Below, in pieces: positions 45,961 through 56,138 of a stretch of 64,000 nt of DNA. The stretch is taken from contig NC_051124.1 in NCBI RefSeq assembly GCF_014839805.1, forward strand, positions 8,680,001 through 8,744,000, in the 5' to 3' direction. The position numbers and the translations under genes were made by a program. The stretch is from Manduca sexta. Taxonomy: Eukaryota; Arthropoda; Insecta; Lepidoptera; Sphingidae. The notes beneath the pieces were generated by a model. It made no database searches and was not told the DNA's origin. It worked only from the letters and a program-made list of their open reading frames with translations. The number at the start of each line of letters is the position of its first letter. Position 1 is the first letter of the stretch.

Positions 45961-47667
45961 GTTAGATCACAATTTGATCGTATGTATTGACAATTGAATC
46001 AAGAACCCATGTTCAAAGTCTCAATACGCTGCCTCTCCACTTTATGAGACTAAAATAACATGAAGAACAATATCTACGGACGGTGCTATTCACTCGGGTA
46101 TAATATAATTTTTACGGTATCCTACTCTATTTTAAAGCAATTATCTTTGCAATAAATAAAATATAATATACTCCATTTGTAGTTAAAACTTTACCCATAG
46201 CGATACATCCCGGTGCACATCGTTTAAAGAAAAAACAAACTTATTGCAAAGCTGTAAACCGTGACAAAAAACAAATACATCTACAGATGATATTAGTTCG
46301 GTAATAAATGACCCATGAATTTCTTAACAAAACTAACGACTTGAACTTAACACCTTTCTAAATTACATATTTCGAAAACAAAATGAAACTTGGTTCATTA
46401 CCCACGTCTTACATAAAATTTGGTAATTTATAAAGATAATTATAATCTTACGAAATAAACTATTTCATGATTTGTTAATTTGTTTATTTAATGACAAAAA
46501 TATTTTGTGTTTTAAAAGTATTGTTACTGGACAATAACAGACTAAATTAATAACAAAAAATATTTTTAATTAAGAAATAATATACGTATATACGAAAAAA
46601 TATAAAAATTAAGCGTAAAAGATAAACACAATAAATTAAATTAGAGACATAAATTTCATTTTGTTCTCTCAAGAGATCGCAAATGTAGACAAAAGCTCCG
46701 CGAACTTACGAGTCACGAGCCTAAAAAGCTTTCGTCTGAAAATAAACTTAACCTAGAAACAATTTGTATAAAAAAGTACAATATAATATTTGTCGCGACT
46801 TCTTTTTCATGGAAGTATCCTAGATATAATGTAATAACGGCTAATCTAACCTTCTACACACACAATATCTAACTGTTTACAGCTTTACCTGTAAAATAAA
46901 TTTGGTTTTACAATTTTTTCACATTATTATAATAATATATTATATTACTTCGACAAGGTTGTTGTTATATAAGTGATTGTAATTGTTATTAAGAAATAAT
47001 ATTTAATTATTCTTATACATTGTTTTGTATTATCATAAGTGCAACTTTCGCCTACTTCATAAATAAAGTTTTTTTTAAACGAAAACTAGTTTTTTTTACA
47101 CCTGCTATAGGTACACAAATATAACTATGTGATGCAACAAGTTGGTAACATTTAGAATTAAATTATAAAGTAATTATAAAGCACTGCCCCGGACATTCTT
47201 TCTGTAACAACATTAAACCTATTTTACCTCAATGATAAAATAATTGTGCTCGACGATAAAAGGCTTGCCTTCTATTACATGAAACCTAATAGCTGGGGAA
47301 ATGTGTAACACCTCTGTCTATCTGAAACGGAGGTCGCAAGTCGCAAACATTTGGCATAAAACATATGTTTATACTGGGGCCGGGTGCTGCGACAGTCAAG
47401 TAATTAGTTTCTGTTATCTAATTAGCTCGTGAGGCTGTCTGGCCTAGATATTGTTTGCTAAGTAAGTGAATTACGTGAAACGCCTGAAAGCTGAATGAGG
47501 GGCCAAATGACATCATGCTTGCTAACTTCAAAGAAATCTAATTTATAATGAAATGTTCAAGGCTTTTATTTTCCGTCGAAAATAACTCCCAGGGCTCCGT
47601 TTCAAACGATTTCCAAGTACCTAGGTAAGGAGCCATGACCAAGTACATATTATATTAAAGTAAATTG
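45961..47667. other. No gene recognised
   Basis: Very AT-rich. A 26-nt minus-strand interval at 46710-46735 is flanked by acceptor-like TTTATTTTCAG and donor GTAAGT, but has no supporting neighbours. Confidence 0.45.
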
Positions 47668-47855
47668 TATTCAAGTTCTGGGTTAAAATCCCGGGTCGAG
47701 CAGTAATATTGTGTTTTTCAGCTTTTTCAGCCTGAACCCTGATGTGGCGACATGTTCACTCCCTATCACATCATAGGAAGGCATCAGGCAAAAATGGGTG
47801 CCCTGGTTGCTTTGCCAACCCCATGCCCCCCTGTATCCAGAAGCGTGACGTGTGG
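47668..47855 (+). mobile_element. SINE family S2 copy, plus orientation
   Basis: The head contains a box-B-like 'GGGTTAAAATCCCGGGTCG'. The body has 'TTCACTCCCTATCACATCAT' plus AGGAAGGCATCAGGC and 'AAAAATGGGTGCCCTGGTTG'. The end is 'CCCCCCTGTATCCAGAAGCG' plus TGACG. The order of parts mirrors the reversed copies at 26541-26690 and 52223-52458. Confidence 0.55.
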
Positions 47856-50093
47856 TTGTTTTTAAATTTAAGACAGTTTAATAATTTTTAAAAGTTTTAT
47901 AAAATAATCAAAAGCCTGAGACTAATCGGATATAGGAGATAATAAATTTGAAAAAGCGACATCTATGAAGATCATGTCAAACTAATTGTAACAGAATCAA
48001 TGCATACTCTAGCGACATCATATGGCAACAATATAAACAATTTGAACAGATATTATACCTAATTGAAATATATTTACAAACATAATCGAAATGTCTCACA
48101 TTTTGTTCATGTTATCCTTATTCCATTGTAAGGACAATTTCGATTATTCGCTTGAACGGTAGGCTTAAGGCGTAATATTTTGATCCCACGCGTGAACGTT
48201 ACACGAACCTTGTTAGAACAAGATCGGATTAAACCAAACGCGAGGCTTAGATAACGCTCGCAAGTTTGTGTTAGGAGTTTCATCGGATTTGAGCGGAATG
48301 ATACCTATCTGAATTTCATTTTGTCATGTTACACAGGAGTTCCAGTTTTAAATTACTTTATGCTTTGTAAATGTGTTTTTGTAAATTAGCGCCATCTAGC
48401 GATATAATAAGAATCGTTTATGTATATGCCGATAAAGTAGCAGATGGAGCTGTCTATGCAAAACACAGTTCTTATTAGAAATTCCTTTAGCATTTCATGG
48501 TGAGGAGTGTGTAAATATGTTATACGATTCCAACAATTAATTTTGGTTAACACTTGTCCTTGTTCAATGTTTCATAGCCGTTTAGCTATTCTAATAAATA
48601 AACTACAGGTATCCCGTAACAGCTGCGAGCAGAGTAAGTACTACATTTGTTGATAACCTACCTAACTACCTACTTACTAAATAGGTATAAAATGTCTAAT
48701 GTGAAACATACGCCTAGCTCAAATAATTTAAGATGGTAATTCTATTAAAAGTTTTTCAAAATGATAAGAATCTTGACTTGCGACTGTCGTTTGATCATTG
48801 AACAGATTGGATCGACGATCCACAGTACGGTACCGTCCTACCGCATGGTCGTACAAAACCTCACCACGCAGCATTATGCTCAAGTTGTTTGCCGGTATTG
48901 ACTTGGCATCATTAAAAACGATTCGAGCGCTATTCTAACGAAAGTACGTAAAATTCACGAATTCCGTGAAAAATTCCCAATACGGATTAGAGGCTGTCTT
49001 TTATCACAAGTTTTAATTAAAACTCCAAGTGGAGTTTAACGAAGTCGCGGTCGACTCGACCATTATTCATGAACTAGTAATAACGATAGTTTGTTTCCAA
49101 TACCAATAGATGGGGTTAATTTGAATGAATAAGGGATACTGTTAGCTAAGTAAGGTGTAAAACAACAAATTGAATTCTATTTTCCATGTATGGTTTAGAG
49201 GTGAAAAAAAGTACATTGAAATATTGTCATTATGAGTGTGTACATTGAAGTAAGAAGTATGGGAGTTAATAGCAAATGGAAAAACAAATTCTTACACACA
49301 AACACATACTAACTCCTTTCGTCCCCAAATTATCTTTTTAAAGAATTCATTGATGTATTTCCTACCAGTCTCCTCGACAACTCTATAATTTATGAATAAG
49401 TATTCAATTATCTATAAAATATCTCAAGTGACTTTTTTAATTCAACAGTAACCGGCTATAAGTTAGGTAACTTATCTTTTGATATTAGAAAGATAGGCAA
49501 ACTTGGTTTATTATAATAGAACCAGCATATCATGACCCGCCCTGCTTTTTCTAACTTTTAAAATATTACGCGACAGGGGGATTTGCAACGACGATCAGGG
49601 TTCAGATAGCTTTAGACGATTTAAGTTATATTTTCTTGTAAGCGATATTTTTTCCTCCGTTCGGGTAAAGTGACGTGTAACGAGGTCTTGGCTTTGACAG
49701 GGTACACCTTTGTCACAGGTAACAAAGAAATTATTGGTAGTTGGTACTGAGAATATGCCGAGGTATTGACAGAAGAGGGTGGACTGACATTTGATTGGAG
49801 TCCATTCGATGGTCGTAATGGGAGAGAAGAAGGGGAGAAATCTGGCCCCGAGCCAAATGTATTAAATAGAAATGTTTTGATCTAGAAAGTTCGTAGCTCT
49901 TGAGGAAATGGTGATAATTAAATATTATACTTTAACTGGTCTTTAGTGACTAGAATTGCTGTTTGTGAGATTTCTTTCAATAAAAAATTATATTAATTTT
50001 GCAAATGCTAGGTAAGTGTATTGTGTAGAACTTCCATGTGCCAAAAAGTTGAACTAAGATAATAATTATAATTAATGAGTCATGATAGTATAT
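47856..50093. other. No gene recognised
   Basis: A 39-codon minus-strand frame around 49292-49410 looks coding-like ('RVVEETGRKYINEFF', 'KKIIWGRKEL') and is followed in the transcript direction by two donor-like sites (GTATGT, GTAAGA), but it lacks a convincing acceptor. A GC-balanced patch at 48810-48910 has a short open plus frame. Confidence 0.4.
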
Positions 50094-50206
50094 TGCCAAC
50101 CTACACTAGGCCAGCGTTGTAAACTAAGGCCTAAAGCTCTTAGCAGCTAAAGAAGCCCGTAGTCACCAGTGGGCAGTATATAAATCAGGCCTGATATTAT
50201 TAAGTA
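50094..50206 (+). repeat. SINE family S1 fragment, plus orientation
   Basis: 'CTACACTAGGCCAGCGTTG' followed by AAACTAAGGCCTAAAGC and 'GCAGTATATAAATCAGGCC' plus TGATATTATT is a strongly diverged tail half of S1. Confidence 0.6.
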
Positions 50207-50340
50207 TATTACTTACGAGGGACAATTGTTGCTTGTCGCCTAAATTATGCTAGCATTTCTTTTAGCTCTAATTGATAGATACGAAGGTCTAGTACGATGC
50301 AAGCTAGAAGATTATGGATATTCTATTCAAAATATTTTTA

Positions 50341-50525
50341 ACTAGATTTTGCCCAGGGCTCGGCTTACGTGAAAAAAAAAATCGGGCATAAGAAGTCTAT
50401 AGTATTAAGGAGTAATTTAGAATCCTATTAGTGAAAGAATTTTCAAAATCGGTTTAGTAGTTCCGGAGATTAGCTCCTACAAACCTACAAATAAACAAAC
50501 GAACTTTTCCTTCTTTTTTAATATA
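50341..50525 (+). repeat. Interspersed repeat, family G
   Basis: 'AACTAGATTTTGCCCAGGGC' plus TCGGCTTACGTG forms the head. 'TTTTCAAAATCGGTTTAGTA' plus GTTCCGGAGATTAG forms the tail, followed by 'CTACAAATAAACAAACGAAC' and a T-rich end. This is the clearest family G copy in the window. Confidence 0.65.
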
Positions 50526-50870
50526 GTAACAGTAACTAAGAGTACGTGTATGAAGTGTGGACGTCCACGTCTTGTGTTTCACGGCTCGTCGCGTACGAGC
50601 GGTGTATCGGTGGCTTACCGTTGTGTAACTGCCGACAATACTATTATTAATTACACACTAGAACGACGCTCGAATTAATTATGCGACTACCATGTCCATG
50701 AGTACAGTTTAATTATTTATTCGTAGACTACATAATAAAAATAATGCTTCGTCAGAATTTACGTCACGTGATTCTAAAGTTAGTAAATAAAAAAATATTT
50801 CAGTGGCTTGAACGAAATGATTGAAGATACGAACGAAGTCAATTTCAAAATTGTTCACAAGTGTATTATG

Positions 50871-51115
50871 TTAAGGCGATACCTCAAGGTCCATTTTCAT
50901 ACATTTTGTTTCACCTTAATAAAATTTAATATGACGAAACTTTAAAGGCCGAAATATCCATGATTATTAATTATTTTTACGTTTTTCTTTCAACTGCGAG
51001 AACTAATCACTAACTAGACGTGAATTTAAATTCTTTACTTGCCAATACTTGTTTAGTTACCCAGATTAAAGGTGAAACAAAATGTATGAAAATGGACCTT
51101 GAGGTATCGCCTTAA
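50871..51115. mobile_element. TTAA-flanked MITE with perfect 41-bp inverted repeats
   Basis: TTAA at 50871-50874 and at 51112-51115 bound an element of about 237 bp. Its ends, 50875-50915 and 51071-51111, are exact inverted complements over 41 bases (GGCGATACCTCAAGGTCC and onward). TTAA target duplication is the hallmark of piggyBac-superfamily transposition. The interior is AT-rich and non-coding, so it would depend on transposase from elsewhere. Perfect arms suggest recent insertion or strong selection on the ends. Confidence 0.8.
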
Positions 51116-52222
51116 GGCAATGTTACGTTACTAATGTCACTGGACTGTTGGTGTTACGTCTTTAACTAGTGTCAAGTTGTTTTTATAACAATAAAAATTA
51201 AGCAACTTAAATTCTGTATTATTGTGTATATTACTTAATTCGCTTTCCTTACAAATAAATTAGTTTTATTTTGATTCAAATCAATTTTGTACATCAATTC
51301 TAAGTTTATGAATAAATTCATTTTTGTAGTCTTGTAACTTACTTTTAATAAAGTCCAATCGTTGTCTCTGAAGTTTAAAAATATTTGTCTGTATATTCAC
51401 ATCGAAGAAGCCTTCAAGATGTTTACAATATCTACCAGTTTACTTCGTCATCCTTTAATAAAATAAAACAGGAATACTAAAACACCCACTATTTTTAAAG
51501 ACAAGTGACTATCCTACATTATAAAGCGTTTCAGATTATGGTAAGTAAAATAACTATGATGCAGTTATAATAAATAATCCGTGACGTTGCATGTTAGAAG
51601 CTCCTTGCTGCGATTAAGTCGTCCAGAAAAATATTTCTTTATCCCATCGCTTAAAACCCAATTTCGTATGAAAAGAACGCGTCAATAACAATATATTTGA
51701 TTTAGAGCAGATTTTAAGCAATGAATTTAGAATTTGATATAATTAACAAATCAACAATGACAATATATAAATAAATTTATCTTGAAATTCAGTTCATTTA
51801 TAATGTATCCCATAGGTACCTAAGTATATTGCAAATATGCCTTAAGAAACGAAACGTAAGAAGTGTTACGAATCAGCACGAAAAAGAGAGTTTTTTCTAT
51901 AAGATGTACAAACAGAACTATTCCCATAAACCTATGTTATTGCTCAGGCCAATGCTTAGTCAGAATATCTTATGATCGTAAACAGCGGATGTCGAATTTG
52001 TTTTGCGAGCGGCGACACGGCGGCGACATGTCGCGTTTTCATTTAGTTTTACGATCAAAAATAATGTTTCCCTTCGCCTATGGGAGAATGTGTTGAAAAA
52101 TTACTGTTAGCAGTTAGCTTAAGTTTTTTTAAAGCTATTTTGCTTTTAAACTTATGGTGATAAATGCAGTGGTTTGAAAGAGGCTGTAACGAATGGTTTA
52201 TTTAAAAAACAAATCAAATATA
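51116..52222. other. No gene recognised
   Basis: A GC-rich spot at 52000-52040 contains the partial palindrome 'GCGGCGACACGGCGGCGACA' plus TGTCGC, likely repeat-derived. The 77-codon plus frame at 51863-52096 crosses it and is not convincing. Confidence 0.4.
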
Positions 52223-52458
52223 TACCGCGCCTTTATCCTTAAAGGGATAGGCAGAGGCAAACAAGCATTCATTTTTCGAGAAGTGTGTTTCGTCCCATGA
52301 TGTGATAGGATGCGGGCCTATCACCATGTCGGATCCAAACTCCGGGATGATAGTGAGCAGAAAAATGCTATCACTTTGCCCGACTCGGGATTTGAACCGT
52401 GGACCGCAGAGCAATGGTCGTACCGCGCACCCGTAACAACAACGCCACCGAGGTGTTA
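52223..52458 (-). mobile_element. SINE family S2, near complete, minus orientation
   Basis: On the minus strand a tRNA-like head (box-B-like 'GGTTCAAATCCCGAGTCGG') is followed by 'AAAGTGATAGCATTTTTCTG', 'GGAGTTTGGATCCGACATGG', 'ATCACATCATGGGACGAAAC', and an end 'CTGCCTATCCCTTTAAGGAT' plus AAAGGCGCGG. The 66-codon frame here is a shadow. Not a real tRNA gene. Confidence 0.7.
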
Positions 52459-52995
52459 CTAGGGTGTTTTCTGTCGTATAACGGGTTTATTGATTGCGAA
52501 TTATTATAAAAGTAAACACGACGAATCACAGTTTGTCAATTTCAAATACTTACTACAGTAGCTTTAGTTATTTATTTTACATTCCATTAAACACTAAATT
52601 TGCAGACTTGTAAAATTGATTAACTTAAATACAAAAGAATGGAATGTTTCTAAATTTCTGCATTAAAGCAGTCCCAAGAAGCATTGAACTTAAGTGAATC
52701 AATGACATGGACTACCTTTCCTCGTATAAATAGCCTCTAGACATAATGGTTGAATCTAGAGCATACTGAATTATTTATTTCCTGACAGCGTTGATTTTAG
52801 AAGAATAAAACGCGTGTTTCTTAACGTGGAAAAAATATTGTATCACTCACTTTTCATATTTGAGTGCGAGCAAAACAAAAGTGACGGTTAGGAAATTTCA
52901 GGAAACGTGACATTATGATTTCGTAAATGAGAGAAGTATTTTCCTGTTTGATGTTAATGTAGCTTATAACAAACTTAACCTACTGGATAGAATTA

Positions 52996-53285
52996 TAAAC
53001 GAATTATTTCGCAATAAATCTTATCTTACTAATATTATGTTTGTACAAATGTTTGCATGTTTATTAGAAGTAAATGCAGAAACTACTAAATGAATTTGGA
53101 TGTAATTTAAACGGTAAAACATGGTCCCGGATTAACTAACACACGCTAATTTTTATCCCGGCAATTTGGTCCTAGGAAATATAAGGAAATGTTTAATTTG
53201 ATTTTGTTAATTCAGGATATGGTCTGGCCGCGTGTCAAATTTCATCCACATCCGTTTAGCTGTTTCTGCGTTCCAACAAAGATTA
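52996..53285 (+). repeat. Interspersed repeat, family G-related, long form
   Basis: 'TACTAATATTATGTTTGTAC', 'CAGAAACTACTAAATGAATT' plus TGGATG, 'GCTAATTTTTATCCCGGCAA' and finally 'GTCAAATTTCATCCACATCC' plus GTTTAGC follow the order of a familiar moth repeat. The 76-codon plus frame at 53189-53419 starts inside it. Confidence 0.55.
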
Positions 53286-53756
53286 AAACATTTTCTCAAA
53301 CCTTCGGATTCATATTATTAAGTAGTAAGATAACTTTTCGAGTAATTAATATGAAAATATCGAACATGTTATACTCTCTCTACACTCTCAATAATATTAC
53401 CAACTTTACTTATAAATAACGAAAACATCACAAATATTCACAACACAATTAAAATTCCCAAAATGGTTCAACTTTTTAATAACATTTTCATCTGCCGTCC
53501 ACTTTGTTCATTGTTATAAAATTATAAGCATTTTGTTGGTCCCATTCGTGTGTTTGTCACAAATATGCGCTTTGAGTCCCGGAGTTTGTTACGAATGGTT
53601 TGAAATAACGTTTGTTTTGTAAATTTTATCCTTTTTTTGCTTCTATTGCTTTTCATTTACAAATAAAGTGAGTACTATAAAGAATATTAGGATAAAAATC
53701 GAAATATCATGATATATTTCAAAAATTTGCTGCCTTAAATCCAAATTTTTATAGTA

Positions 53757-53998
53757 TAATATATAGATATATTCTATATCCGCCTGCATAGCTACCACCG
53801 TACACAAGGTGTTACAACCATGGTGACCCACGTAAGTGTGTCGCGTTCCGGAATCAGCCTGTGTATATCCGGTTCCAACAGGCCGGCATAATTGTGTCGA
53901 CTGCCGAGGGGTAATCATCACTCGTTAGTCGACATTACATTGGAACCAACTCCACTTACCACTAAGCGCAGTGGGATCAGTGCCGTGCTAGTATAAAA
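53757..53998 (-). repeat. Interspersed repeat, family A
   Basis: 'ATATCCGCCTGCATAGCTAC', 'ACCGTACACAAGGTGTTACA', 'CAGGCCGGCATAATTGTGTC' and 'GAGGGGTAATCATCACTCG' then 'CACTTACCACTAAGCGCAG' match 9590-9846 in the same orientation. Confidence 0.68.
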
Positions 53999-54032
53999 AA
54001 AATAATAAACATGCCCTGATTATAACAATATT

Positions 54033-54175
54033 CATACTACATCTACCAACAACAAAGTCCTTCGATTATTTATCGTGTAAAAAAAATACTACATAAAAAA
54101 ATAATTGCGCTGTATATAATAATAATCATACTACATCTACCAACAACAAAGTTCTTCGAGTTATTTATTGTGTTT
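54033..54175 (+). repeat. Two-unit tandem repeat, 94-bp period
   Basis: 'CATACTACATCTACCAACAA' plus CAAAGT(C/T)CTTCGA occurs at 54033 and 54127, each followed by TTATTTAT(C/T)GTGT. Only the first half of the unit is well conserved. Confidence 0.75.
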
Positions 54176-54899
54176 ATTATGTCAATAATATTGATGAACT
54201 GTTGCCTTATAAATAGGCTTATGAATACAAAGAATAATAAGTGTTTTCGCCATCGTAATAAGGAAACCGTGGCAGAAATCCTAGATGTCACGCAAACATC
54301 ACTGATGTCCCAATAAAAAGTTATTTGCGAAATTATACCGGCGCCATTCGGTCGACTATTTTCTTATAAATCGATAGTGGCTCGCGAAAATAGAATGGTA
54401 GGAAATGATAGAAACACTTACGAGCTGTCGCTTTTAATATTCTTAAGTGCTTTGTGATTAATTTGTAATTACTGATGAATGTTTTTTTTTATTAGTTAAA
54501 TAGAAGAAGTCTATCATTCTTATAACGTATTTTTATTATATCACATAATACAGTCAATAATCATTATTAAGACAATGATTAAAAATAGGTGTGACATTGT
54601 ACTTAATCAACGCCAAGAGAGGGTAACAACGTAGTTAATTACATACTTAGTCATTGCATCGTTGTCAATAGATACGTGATGTCAATTCCTTTCAAAAACG
54701 AATCTTAATAGTTACATATAAGAATGTTTTTAGTGTATTTTAAAAGCTACTGCATCAATAGGAGATGTAACCCCATGAAGTTAAAATTGCACTAGTTACC
54801 AAGCCATTCAGGTCAACAGATCTTGCATACTGAGGCCTAATTTCCAAGAAAGGTAATACCTAAACATGGTAAGAAATTATTATAAGTAAATCTACTCAC

Positions 54900-54974
54900 C
54901 CAGCTTGCTGTTGCTTCCTGATTCTCGTCAGCATCGTTGCTGACGATCGACTCTAACATTTGTATCTTCAACAT
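54900..54974 (-). CDS. Candidate first coding exon part, unknown protein
   Basis: On the minus strand ATG at 54972-54974 opens 25 codons ending exactly at a codon boundary with TGG, then GTGAGT (54894-54899). The peptide starts 'MLKIQMLESIVSNDADE' and ends 'NQEATASW', acidic and soluble. The ATG has A at -3, and an in-frame TGA lies two codons upstream, so no N-terminal extension is possible within this exon. The whole exon (54900-55081) is bounded upstream by a good acceptor, so at least one 5' non-coding exon must lie further up, possibly in the N gap at 55639. No family recognised. Same strand as the terminal exon candidate at 43506. Confidence 0.42.
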
Positions 54975-55081
54975 GTTTCAACGTCACATGTCAACTAACA
55001 AACACTTGTGATCATAACACTACACTATCACTAACACTTATGCCATCACCAGTACTCCTTGGTCAGTTTGGTGATGATGAC
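54975..55081 (-). promoter_or_regulatory. Candidate 5' leader with three upstream ORFs
   Basis: The acceptor 'CTTTTTGTTCTAG' ends at 55082. The 107 leader bases that follow are closed in all three frames, consistent with untranslated leader. They contain three upstream ATGs, each with its own stop before the main ATG: a two-codon uORF (ATG GCA TAA, 55038-55046), a six-codon uORF (54995-55015) and a start-stop element ATGTGA (54984-54989) only 9 bases before the main ATG. If transcribed, such a leader would be expected to dampen translation. Confidence 0.35.
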
Positions 55082-55638
55082 CTAGAACAAAAAGGTTTCA
55101 TTTAAAATAAAAAGAATATATTAAATATATATTTAAGAACAGAAATATGTTTTCTACTGCCATTTAAAGGCCAATATGTTGTTTTGACTAAGCACTCGTC
55201 CTTGAATGTAGGTAACGGCTAACCATAAGGTAAAATGTCAGTAAATTCTTTAGTTTTAGATGTGCAATAGGTTTCAAAAAGGTTAAAGGCTTTTTTTAAA
55301 GACTAGGATTAGGCATTTATGGGACCTCTGATAGGTCTTGGACTCTGGGTTCAAGCAGACTATTCGGTGTGCCTTTAGAGTATCAAGACGGATGAAACCA
55401 ACAGTCTGTATTTTCATAGTTGGTTGTTGTTCGTCGTCACACGAACTTTGTCAGATTTATTTTCTACTGAAAATTATTTCATCTCCTGATTTGATCTCGT
55501 CTTTTATCAAGCGATAAATAAGTCAGTTGTAATTCACAGAAAATTATTTTATAAGTTAAATTAAATAATTCCCAAACATTCCGCCGTGAAACGAATTCCA
55601 TAAAATTTCCTTGACCTGATACACGCTAAAATCATAGA
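55082..55638. other. No gene recognised
   Basis: AT-rich sequence upstream of the candidate exon, running into the gap. It would be intronic if the exon call is right. Confidence 0.4.
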
Positions 55639-56138
55639 NNNNNNNNNNNNNNNNNNNNNNNNNNNNNNNNNNNNNNNNNNNNNNNNNNNNNNNNNNNNNN
55701 NNNNNNNNNNNNNNNNNNNNNNNNNNNNNNNNNNNNNNNNNNNNNNNNNNNNNNNNNNNNNNNNNNNNNNNNNNNNNNNNNNNNNNNNNNNNNNNNNNNN
55801 NNNNNNNNNNNNNNNNNNNNNNNNNNNNNNNNNNNNNNNNNNNNNNNNNNNNNNNNNNNNNNNNNNNNNNNNNNNNNNNNNNNNNNNNNNNNNNNNNNNN
55901 NNNNNNNNNNNNNNNNNNNNNNNNNNNNNNNNNNNNNNNNNNNNNNNNNNNNNNNNNNNNNNNNNNNNNNNNNNNNNNNNNNNNNNNNNNNNNNNNNNNN
56001 NNNNNNNNNNNNNNNNNNNNNNNNNNNNNNNNNNNNNNNNNNNNNNNNNNNNNNNNNNNNNNNNNNNNNNNNNNNNNNNNNNNNNNNNNNNNNNNNNNNN
56101 NNNNNNNNNNNNNNNNNNNNNNNNNNNNNNNNNNNNNN
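55639..56138. other. Assembly gap, 500 N
   Basis: Exactly 500 N. Duplicated copy 2 begins on the first base after it. True size unknown. Confidence 0.98.

Noticed and set aside
50871..51115. Inverted repeat as a long hairpin RNA or miRNA precursor
   Set aside because: 41-bp perfect arms at both ends of a TTAA-bounded unit fit a MITE better; no terminal loop of miRNA size.
52400..52458. Possible tRNA gene on the minus strand
   Set aside because: It is the tRNA-like head of the S2 SINE.
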